From assembly GCA_001969505.1 (NCBI GenBank), contig LSSK01000726.1, forward strand, positions 1 through 21,244: a stretch of 21,244 nucleotides of DNA. Reading direction: 5' to 3'. Below the pieces are notes generated by a model that saw only the letters and a program-made list of their open reading frames with translations, ran no database searches and had not been told where the DNA came from. The translations under genes were made by a program, and so were the position numbers. How positions within the stretch are numbered: position 1 is the first letter of the stretch; every line of letters begins with the position of its first letter. This document shows, piece after piece, positions 9,636 through 17,445 of the stretch. This stretch comes from Zancudomyces culisetae (taxonomy: Eukaryota > Kickxellomycota > Harpellomycetes > Harpellales > Legeriomycetaceae).

Positions 9636-9708
9636 GGTTTTATAAGGCTATTTTTGCACAACTAAATTATAAATACCCTTAAACCTAGAAAAAAAACAGA
9701 TACGCGAA

Positions 9709-10748
9709 ATGGGTGTAAATGAGTATAGTATACTAGTATTACCCTTTTTTGCGGTCCTATTCCTCTCGTCATCTGTTAGCGGAGCCACGGAAAATGAGCC
9801 GAAGGACATTGTAACATGTAAGTCTTTTACTAGTATCATCAACCCACTACCTTCAAAGAAGAAAGATTAAAAGTATGCAAACATAATAGTAGGAAAAAGA
9901 ATTGGAATATTTGGGGAAGAAAATACCCTTAACGGGTTTATAGCTATAACATTTGGTCTAGTACTGACGTTTTTCGGAAGAAAGTTTCTGCGTATATCAA
10001 TGTTTTTCTGTGGGCTTGCTTTTTTTGGTAAGTAGACACACACACACATGAATATATTTATGTACACAAGTACATGTCCCTCTCTCCCCACAAAAAAACC
10101 TCACGTAACATATTTATTGAAAAAAAAACATCCTAACCAATAGTTGCGGCATTTCTTTTTTTGAGCTACGCGTTGTCTCCACCAGATCCCAGTTCAAACA
10201 CGGGAGTATGGTACTTTATAGCTGCTATAATCGGTGGGTTAATATTCGGCGTATCTTTGTACAAGTTTTATTTCTTTGGATTATTTATGCTTTCGTTTGG
10301 TGCGGGTGCATTAGTAGGTGTAGTAATAGTCACAAACTATAGCATAAACTTTTACCAGGATTGGATGAAGTATACGGCATATGCCGGTTTCGGACTTGTT
10401 ATGGCTCTTTTGGTGCTCAGTATAGAAAAACCGCTACTTATTGTTGCAACTAGCGTTTATGGTAGTTACACCACATTTGTAGGAGTAGGGTACTTAACTG
10501 GGATTAAGTATGCAGATAACATTGTCAGAGCACTAACTTCAAAGTTTTCAGAGTTTATTGGCGATGCACGATCTCTGCTATCAATATTTGCAACTTTGGT
10601 TCTTGCAATTCTGGGAATAATAATACAAGTAAAATTCAGCCTTTTTAAGGAGGAAAATCTCAAGTACGAACATAGAACATACAAACAAGTGAACCTTGAT
10701 GAAGTCAAGAAAAGAGGCCAGCATCCTACTCCTGGTGAAGAGCGATGA
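9709..10748 (+). CDS. TM7SF3/TMEM198-like (DUF4203) seven-span membrane protein, copy A, 283 aa, three exons
   Basis: Spliced model: exons 9709-9817, 9890-10027 and 10144-10748; introns of 72 and 116 nt, each GTAAGT..TAG, both phase 1. The frame closes exactly (852 nt). Residues 1-26 form a signal peptide ending SSSVSGA. About seven membrane segments follow near 50-67, 70-93, 104-122, 124-146, 161-176, 179-201 and 226-245, then a charged C-terminal tail of about 38 residues, predicted cytosolic. Motifs shared with copy B: a Gly/Phe-rich first span leading into FFGRKF, a following span ending FFCGLAFF, the block EKPLLIVATSVYGS, and ILGIIIQ near the last span. This pattern of Gly-rich spans and the E-(K/R)-P..TS..GS block matches the TM7SF3/TMEM198-like family as I know it; its biochemical role in fungi is not established. 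It probably sits in the secretory pathway or plasma membrane. Intron 2 carries an (AC)n tract. The start is the first ATG and opens directly into the signal peptide. Confidence 0.78.
10034..10047. repeat. AC dinucleotide tract in intron 2 of copy A
   Basis: A short run of about six or seven AC repeats follows the 5' splice site of intron 2. It is likely to be length-variable, with no known function. Confidence 0.7.
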
Positions 10749-11082
10749 AAAAAAAACCCCCAACTGTGTACTTATTTGAGGGAGAAGTGGAGTACAATAT
10801 TCCAAAAATGTGATATTATTCGCATTTTTACAAAAGTGGTCAGTGTTTTTAGGATCTAGATGTTCAAAACTATACCAATCACTTTTAGTTAGATTAATTT
10901 TATTATTATTTTGTATTGATAGATTTGTTTCAGAATAGTAATTAGCAAAAAAACAAAAAAGATACACTTTATAACGGAAAAAAAGACAAAAATAAATTCT
11001 TATAAAACTATAATAGTATATAAACGCTATTCTATTGAACAGGTGTTGCTCCCAAGAGCACATCTTTTCCTACTAATAAAGC

Positions 11083-11217
11083 ATGCTTATCAAAATCGCC
11101 AAGATGGGTATTACTGTGCTCTGTTTAATAACAACTGCACCGTGGTTTAGGTTAAAAGCAATCGACAAGTGTTATGTAATGGGTATTCAATTCGCTATCC
11201 CCGTGTTTATTCACTAA
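11083..11217 (+). CDS. Possible small ORF with signal-like N-terminus, 44 aa
   Basis: The ORF starts MLIKIAKMGITVLCLITTA, a basic start followed by a hydrophobic core like a signal peptide or single membrane segment, and ends at a TAA. A TATATAAA element lies about 60 bp upstream. The neighbouring copies A and B also start with an exon that encodes a signal peptide, so this could be an orphan or decayed first exon; no matching exons 2 and 3 follow. Chance is quite possible at this length. Confidence 0.22.
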   Translation: MLIKIAKMGITVLCLITTAPWFRLKAIDKCYVMGIQFAIPVFIH

Positions 11218-12649
11218 ATTGTACAGATCAAGAAGAGACGAATCAAATAGAGGGAGGCTTTTATTGAGTTGTCTTGGCGTTGAGAAAAAAGTTTTTAGTG
11301 CCTTTTGTGGGGGGTTTAGTAGAATTTTTGGGGTGCACCCAATTTTTTTGTAGCTAATTGACGAGAGGGAGGAATGAAGTTTGGAGTAGATGTACTGCCA
11401 AACTCAGATATACGCCCCACGGTTCAGCATCCTAATCTAAAGTTGTAATAAAGATGGAAGCGCTGCTTCAGGATTACTGTATATCACATGTAGTAATTCC
11501 TGTTTTTTGCAGAATACCAGCTTGGCTTTATTATTTTGAGGGCTTTTCCAATCTCATGTTTTACAAATTTATAAAGATAGTATCACATGTTTTAAAAATG
11601 AGCAATTGAATACATCAAGTATATTGTCACAAGTATACAAAGCAACCCGAAAAATACATGTACTTTTACTTTGTGCTAAATATAACTATGGTGCTTTTTC
11701 TTTAAAATAAAATATAAAGTCATTAAATAAAACGCGTCGTATGATTTTGTAAATACACCAGTGTCTTATGCCACGTTTTTCCATTGTTATTTCAGCCTTT
11801 TATTTTTTGATGTAGCACGCATCTACTACAGATTACATTAAGATTTGCAAAAATAGCCTCCGTGCTCTATTACCTGAAATGAAGATTAATCGAACTAGCT
11901 GGGCAAAAACAAAATAAAGTAAAAGTCATCACTTTCCTTGGAACTTGTGTTGAAAAGTGAAAAAAAGTTTGACAAAATAAAACTGCACAATTAATAATAA
12001 ATTGAACTCAAGTAATTTATTGGAATACTTGTAATTTCAGGCTTGGAATTCAAGTGATCAGCTATCGAATTAAATGGAGTTTTTTTTTTAGCTGCAGTTT
12101 GCTAATGGCATTTCAAAGATTATTAAAGCAATTGGCTATTTGTTGGGCCATCCTATTATAAGAAGAAATCCCGAGTATTGTTAAGAATGCGCTGGGAATG
12201 TTTTTATTGCAATTAAGCACATAATTGTAAGCAAAATTGAATTAGTAAATAAGTAAAAAAGTAAACAAGGCCTTGTATATTGTTTTTTGGGGAGGTAGAA
12301 TTTATTCCTTCATTTTGGCCATTGGCTTAGGGTTTTTTAAAAGCAGAATTTTGGAAGAATTTGAGCCAAGAACGAAGAGTATTGACAGTACAAATGTTTG
12401 TTTTTGACAAAAATTATGTGGTAGCTTATCCAAAAACCATAGTTTGCATTACTTGTAAAATGGGTGTGAAAACGACTTTATCAATAAGCTGATATCTCTA
12501 TTCTTTAATTGACATTTGACATTGTCACTTGCTATTCGTCACTTGCTTACTGCGTTTTTTTTGCTTTTTTTTCAACTAAAAGCTGGTAATTCGGATATAA
12601 AGGAACAATTAAACGCGATCTAAAAAAAACCAAAACTGGATAAATAGTT

Positions 12650-12658
12650 TATATAAAT
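12650..12658 (+). promoter_or_regulatory. TATA box for the second TM198-like gene
   Basis: TATATAAAT lies 95 bp upstream of the ATG at 12745, in an A/T-rich promoter whose leader contains TATATATCGAG just before the start. Confidence 0.6.
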
Positions 12659-12744
12659 AGACCATAAATTCGTCGTCTTTAACAACACTATTTGATCTTT
12701 TTTCTTAAACCTCTTCAACACCCGATATATATCGAGAAATCAAA

Positions 12745-13730
12745 ATGATTAAAACGAAAACAAACGGATTCATAATCTATCTGCTCATGTTCCTGATGTC
12801 TATGTTCACGGCATGGGCAGATAACACAGTCGATATCGTCAATTCTACTGTCTTCAGTAAGTCGAAAAGCTGAAAAATATACAAATATTTACCGACTAGT
12901 AATGTATATAGTACTTATTTGTTTTAAATAACCACCCGCTTATAGAGAATACATCAGGGAATCTCACCGCAGTTGGAATAGTCTCTGCAGTTGTATTAAT
13001 AATTGTCGGCCTTATGTTTGTCTTTTCCGGAAGAAGGATGGTGAAGATAATTATATTCCTTAGTGGATTTGTATTCTTCAGTAAGTTAAATGTTATAGTT
13101 AGTAGTTTTACTTACCATTGCATTATCACCATCAATAATACCACCATATTTCCATTTTTAACCATCTGAATACAAATCGTAAAATGCTAATTTTAATGGT
13201 AATGGTAACAATAATAACAATTAGCTTTCCTAATTCTGATTATCTGCTACAACATCAAGGCACCTGAATCAGGTACAAAGTTAAGCACGTGGTACTACAT
13301 TGGTTCGCTCATTGGAGGCTTGGTAATGGGTGGCGTGATGGTGCTGCTTCTTCCTCTTGGGTTGTTTATAGTCGGCGCATTCGGAGGGTTTACTCTTGCT
13401 ACATTTATTATCACCATGGTAAGGGTAGGCTTTTCCGCATCCTGGGTGCGAATACTCTTTTTGGGATTAATGTCTGTAGGTGTGGGATTAGCAGCTGTGT
13501 TCCTTGAAAGGCCAATATTCATTATTTCCACCAGTGTTTTTGGAAGTCTGGGCGTTATGGTAGGTGTAGATATGTTTACCAAGAAGGGATTTACTGATCT
13601 GGTCGTTAGCGTATTCGGGGGCAATTTCACAGACTCTTCCTTTAATACGCCTATGATTATAATGTCAGTGGCGTTTGGTGTTTTGGCAATTATCGGTATA
13701 ATCGTACAGTTCAAGACTAGCCACTCTTAA
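12745..13730 (+). CDS. TM7SF3/TMEM198-like (DUF4203) seven-span membrane protein, copy B, 250 aa, three exons
   Basis: Spliced model: exons 12745-12856, 12946-13080 and 13225-13730; introns of 89 and 144 nt, GTAAGT..TAG, both phase 1. Total 753 nt, frame closed. The signal peptide is about residues 1-25, ending FTAWA. A short lumenal or outer stretch has possible N-glycosylation sites at NST, NTS and NLT, followed by about seven membrane segments. Blocks shared with copy A: VFSGRR then FLSGFVFF, a Gly-rich third span (IGSLIGGLVMGG), ERPIFIISTSVFGS, and IIGIIVQFKT at the extreme C-terminus. Intron positions fall at residues 37/38 and 83, matching copy A almost exactly. Unlike copy A it lacks the charged C-terminal tail and stops right after the last span. 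The likely site is the plasma or secretory membrane; the function is unknown. The two genes are tandem, 2.0 kb apart, and their sequences have diverged strongly. Confidence 0.8.
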
Positions 13731-14402
13731 AAATGTTCTGTGCCTCTGTTGTGGTGACATCTATCTTTGGCAAGATACACTTAAACACACGTCACCCCTC
13801 TACCACTGCCCACCTCTCTCTCGACCTTTACTTGGCATACCTGGCTACATTGGTATATTTCCATGTTTATAAATTTATTAATAGATCAGCACAAATCTCT
13901 TTCATTTTAGATTATTATTTTTTCTTGTATCTTCATTTTTGTCCTTCTGCTCTACGGACAAATCATTTTTTAAGTAAAAAATCACTCATATTTGATCATG
14001 TACTTCCAGCTTTTTTGTAAAGAGAAGCCGCAAACGGAATATTTTATAATATGCAAGATTTAATGTATAAGCGCGACTGTGTAGGATTAATTAGTTTTAT
14101 AGTTTATTCGGAGTAATTTATATTCTGAAAAGACTAAAGGTGGATAAAAATACGAAAAAATCTCCTAGTACTCTCTTGTTAAAACCCAGAGGTGATGGCT
14201 CAGTATGTAGCAAAATCAAGTATAAAAAGCACATAATGGGTAATGGATATAATACAATCCCCATACTAAGGAATGGCTGCACAAATAGTAAGCGTCCAAG
14301 TCTTTTCCTTTTTTAATTAAAAAAAAGAATTGTTCGGGTTTCTTTGTGTTTACTTTGTTAGAGGAAAAAAGTCTGGTTAGAAGTGCATACACAAATGTAT
14401 GG
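13731..14402. other. Convergent intergenic region
   Basis: This lies between the 3' ends of copy B (plus) and the five-exon gene (minus). It is AT-rich with T-runs suitable for 3' end formation. A 95-codon frame starts two bases after the stop of copy B, but its composition and position suggest a chance frame in the 3' region. No other feature seen. Confidence 0.5.
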
Positions 14403-15596
14403 TTATTCACTCTTAGAAACAAATGCTTCAAGCATTCTAGACTTGGTCGTGTCTAGTAGCCTAAAGTTCTCTGCTACCTCCAAGTTGAATAGTAAGTCAA
14501 AGTCCTTGCTTACACCGTTAATTATAATCTATTCGTTTATAAGTTATAAATTAATATCAAACAACAGCTTGTTCATAATTATAAATACATATTAAAAACA
14601 CTTTACCTTAAATTGAGTATCCAGCTTTTCCATGATATCCAAAACAGAAGTAGTGATTGGAATCGACTTGATCGTCTCGCTAATTCTCAGGTATGTAGCC
14701 ACCGCAATCTGACAAAATGTATCAAAAACTTGAACAAAATCATATCTGAAGGGCTAAACATACAAAAATAGCAACCATTATGTTATCGATAGGCAAATCG
14801 ATAATAAACTAATAGGAAGGAGGTAATGAAAGGAAAGGAAATAGTGAGAATAGTCAGAATGCTTACCAGCGGCCTGGGATCTAGATAGGAGAATTCAAGA
14901 TTATCGCTTCTATATAGGAAGGTACCAGTTTGTTCCTCTGTGTTTTTTGGTTTTCTGAAAAACAATTTCTATGTGAATATGAGGATTATACAAGAGTATT
15001 TAGTAGGAAAATTGATTTCTTTCAACAATTTGTCGTAATTGTGCTCATTCTTTTACTCGTACCCTCTTTGTCTTCGCTGTTGCATCGGTTGTAAATATTT
15101 CAAATTCTGCAATACAGATTCCTATTGCCCTCATAAAGTCGGAGGGATTTTTTACTCCCAGAACTTCGCTTAGACTTAACCCCAAAATGTAGATCATCCT
15201 TGTTCTATTTTATAAATATGCTTCCTAATTTCTTTTTGTCCTCTCTAAAATACTCAAAGTTAATAAAAACCCAAGTCTTGAAAATTAAACCCTAGCCCTC
15301 CTTTCGAAAACCATTTGGAGTATACTTAATCGTACTTACCTTTTTGCGTTTTTTTCAGTTTGGAAGGTATCTCTGATAAGATTTAATCCAAACACAATGG
15401 TTCCCAAGTACGGCACCTGTGTCCTCTTTTGCTTTGGTATGTTCAATGAAACAAGATGATTGCTAGTCACATCTATTGGCGACGGCAATGAATCTCGTAA
15501 ATGTCTGAGCGTCATCACACGCTTGCTGATTAATTCTTTTATTGCCCCTTCCCGCATTTGGCTCGGCAGCCTTGAAACTGATTTGGAGGAATACAT
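14403..15596 (-). CDS. Unrecognised soluble protein, 257 aa, five exons
   Basis: Model on the minus strand: exons 15596-15340, 15204-15063, 14968-14867, 14753-14607 and 14528-14403; introns of 135, 94, 113 and 78 nt. Donors are GTAAGT, GTACGA, GTAAGC and GTAAAG; every acceptor is TAG. Phases are 2, 0, 0 and 0, and the total of 774 nt closes the frame. The second donor could instead be GTAAAA six bases later, adding two residues. The protein begins MYSSKSVSRLPSQMREG, has no signal peptide or membrane span, and appears mostly helical. Conspicuous parts are QVPYLGTIVFGLNLIRDTF (exon 1), GLSLSEVLGVKNPSDFM and AIGICIAEFEIF (exon 2), FSYLDPRPL joined to PFRYDFVQVFDTFC (exons 3-4), and a charged C-terminal helix ending FVSKSE. 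I cannot name a family. A simpler four-exon form skipping exon 2 is also in frame, through a different acceptor of exon 3. ATG 15596 is the first start in frame; a 5' untranslated intron is possible. Confidence 0.6.
14783..14804. repeat. Inverted repeat in intron 3 of the five-exon gene
   Basis: Arms TTATCGAT and ATCGATAA are separated by 6 nt. It could form a small hairpin in the intron transcript or be a paired binding site; no evidence separates these. Confidence 0.6.
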
Positions 15597-15672
15597 TCGA
15601 GGTTGGCTTTTTCGGATTATGGATGGTATATCGTTAAAATGCTGATCAGAATGTCTGAATTGGGGGTATGGT

Positions 15673-15743
15673 CTTTTTTATAATTTGAATCCCAAATATA
15701 GTAACTTAGCTCATGTAATATATTTGTTTTCATGAGCACTTAC
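15673..15743 (-). other. Possible 5' untranslated intron of the five-exon gene
   Basis: The donor GTAAGT at 15743 follows AACAA on the minus strand, and an acceptor AAAAAAG ends at 15673. The 71-nt length matches the other introns here. Downstream of it the frame stays open for 25 codons into the ATG at 15596, but the upstream piece has a stop in that frame and no ATG, so it would be untranslated. Confidence 0.3.
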
Positions 15744-16500
15744 TTGTTCTAAAACGTAATGATTTTTTTATAGCATAACCTATAATCTAGTGTTTTTGTA
15801 AATGTCGTGTAATAAAAAGGTGTGAATGTTAATTTAATTTTGGAAAAAGAAATAGTATTTCAAATATGATCTATTTTTTATGGTAATCACCAATTTGCTG
15901 GAAAGAAAACGTTTACCCATGGTACGTACATGTAATATAGCAAACATTTTAGTGTTCATCCCAACTCTGAGGTGTAGTGTATTCTCATCTTTTTTCCCGC
16001 AGGGTCTGGTCTCATCATAAAATTTACTTATCATTTCAAGTACGAGTGGCTTAGTTTAAAAATCCAAGTAAATGGGAATGCGAGAAAATATTTATAAAAA
16101 AACCAAGTACACAAAGTTGTGTGTGTTTCTCTGTTGGACAATAAAGCAAAAGTTTCGGTAAATTGGATCACTTTGAAATTTTAGCTATAGCTACCTCTGA
16201 TTCAAAAAAAATTTCAGTCCTACTGCTATATGGAAAATTTAACATAACCACACAGTATCCACGGATAACGATCTATGCCTGCTCACATACACCACTCAGC
16301 GTTAGGTATGGGACACGGACATTGCCAATAAAAGCCACTATCAACTTGGAATAAAGGTAACCGTAAAAGTAAAAGCCAAAGTCAAAGCAACTTTATATTT
16401 GTGTACCTTTGCTTGTAAACCTGAACAAATCAGTTAATAACCTTGTACCCTATCCTCGGAGCCACCAACCTCTTGCTGTTTGAATAAATTTGCATTATTA

Positions 16501-17022
16501 GCTATAAAAGCTTACTTGAACATTGGTAATATGGTTATAGAATAAAGTTAGCGCAATAAATCTCTCATACACCAAGCTACGCTGATGAGTCTTTTGTATA
16601 TAACTCCAACACACATTTACCTACAATGAAAGAGGGTGGTGTTGTATTGGAATAAATCCTCTACTAGCAGCATGGAATAGTCTTTCTGAACAGTTCAGAG
16701 TTGAGTTTTGATTTTTTTTGAGCACCCTAATAATACCCATTTTACACCCCAAAAAGGCGTCGTTTTGAGATATTTTCGTGTTGGGACTTTCTACATTCAT
16801 CCGTTTTGCCCTTCGAGTTTCCTTTTTTTATTTTACTGATTCAAAAAAAAGCATGCAGTTGTCAAACTCAAGCAAGTTGGGTAAAAAAACAAATTTTGAT
16901 AGAGGATTGCCAAAAAACACAACCCGGACCGCTTCTCTGGCATAAAATATGACAAATATGGATGATGTTGAGCTGTTTACATGGTAGATACCACAATATT
17001 TGATTTTGGGGTAGCAACTTTT
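16501..17022 (-). pseudogene. Interrupted minus-strand frame, likely gene relic
   Basis: One minus-strand frame runs 174 codons with only two internal stops: TAA at 16830-16828 and TAG at 16623-16621. The first part (64 codons) includes AREAVRVVFFGNPLSKF. The second (68 codons; ATG at 16800) includes NDAFLGCKMGIIRVL and LFHAASRGFIPIQHH. The third (40 codons) includes YERFIALTLFYNH. Residue use is mixed, not the Lys/Asn/Ile/Phe monotony of random AT-rich DNA. The same frame continues leftward to about 16055 with stops that remain sparse. The pieces are too close together for introns of the length seen elsewhere, so a decayed gene or element is the better reading than a spliced gene. No family was recognised. 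Confidence 0.3.
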
Positions 17023-17351
17023 TCAGTTTATCAACTATGCTCTAACTAACCTCCTAACCCCATACCTACCCCAAAAAATAGTCATTTTTTTGTGTTGAGT
17101 ATTGGTAAATATAAAATAATATCCTTTGGGCTTTTGTACCGTATACTAGTTAGCAATATATTGGTTGAATCACTCAATTTCTACAAGATAAAATAGCTGT
17201 GACCCTTGAAAGAAGAAATGTGTATAAGCTTTATTTTAAGCACTGGGAAAATATTGATGGTAGAAGTTATGTAAGTGTTAGAAGTAATATGATGAAATGG
17301 TGGAGCTAGCTTTACAGAGTAATACACTTTGCTGTTTTCTGTGTCTACAAG

Positions 17352-17358
17352 TATATAA
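17352..17358 (+). promoter_or_regulatory. TATA box for the secreted-protein gene
   Basis: TATATAA, within AGTATATAAGAC, lies about 94 bp upstream of the ATG at 17446. Confidence 0.6.
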
Positions 17359-17445
17359 GACATGTTTTCCCACATGGAAAAGTAGGGATATATCTATTAA
17401 CTACACTTTATTTATCAAATAAAACAAGAATAAAATCAGGTAAAA

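Larger units (their letters stand above)
7473..9708. other. Long spacer between divergent genes with possible coding relics
   Basis: About 2.2 kb with no gene I can support as intact. It is the shared upstream region of the minus-strand Ser/Thr-rich gene and the plus-strand membrane-protein gene at 9709. It contains homopolymer runs and two stretches with fewer stops than the composition would predict: a plus-strand frame at 7996-8400 broken by one stop, and a minus-strand frame at 9211-9456. Both are listed separately at low confidence. No tRNA or other RNA gene was recognised. Confidence 0.5.
10749..12744. other. 2 kb spacer between the paralogues
   Basis: No intact gene is supported. It holds the 3' region of copy A, a TATA-like site at 11017-11024 followed by a short signal-peptide-like ORF at 11083-11217 (listed separately), a G-rich stretch around 11308-11336 with a 10-bp palindrome GGGTGCACCC at 11331-11340, and the promoter of copy B near its right end. 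I looked for a third DUF4203-like copy (the FxGR-x-FxxGxxFF pattern) and did not find one. Confidence 0.5.
15597..17445. other. Divergent spacer with a possible 5'UTR intron and a gene relic
   Basis: This is the region upstream of both the five-exon gene (minus) and the secreted-protein gene (plus). On the minus strand a TATAAAAA stretch (about 15764-15772) is followed by a good GTAAGT donor at 15743 and an AAG acceptor ending at 15673, a 71-nt possible leader intron. An interrupted minus-strand frame lies at 16501-17022. The remainder is AT-rich with homopolymer runs. A minus-strand frame at 15834-16034 and a plus-strand frame at 16163-16354 have no supporting context. Confidence 0.5.

Noticed and set aside
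7473-9708. Search for tRNA genes and B-box-like motifs in the long spacers
   Set aside because: No sequence with a GGTTCRANTCC-like B box plus an A box and acceptor stem was found.
10581-11063. Minus-strand 160-codon frame
   Set aside because: Its second third is antisense to exon 3 of copy A and the rest is Phe/Tyr/Asn-rich chance sequence in the 3' flank.
13733-14020. Plus-strand 95-codon frame just after copy B
   Set aside because: It starts two bases past the stop of copy B, has no promoter of its own and has the biased composition of 3' flanking DNA.
15834-16034. Minus-strand 66-codon frame considered as an upstream exon of the five-exon gene
   Set aside because: I could not connect it in frame: every route through the 15743 donor meets a stop or lacks a usable acceptor.
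16163-16354. Plus-strand 63-codon frame
   Set aside because: No splice partners or promoter, and it overlaps the sparse-stop minus-strand frame, so only one could be a relic; neither is compelling here.
16582-16687. Possible C/D box snoRNA (TGATGA and CTGA about 100 nt apart)
   Set aside because: The C-box flank does not fit, there is no terminal stem, and the pairing of such short motifs is common by chance.
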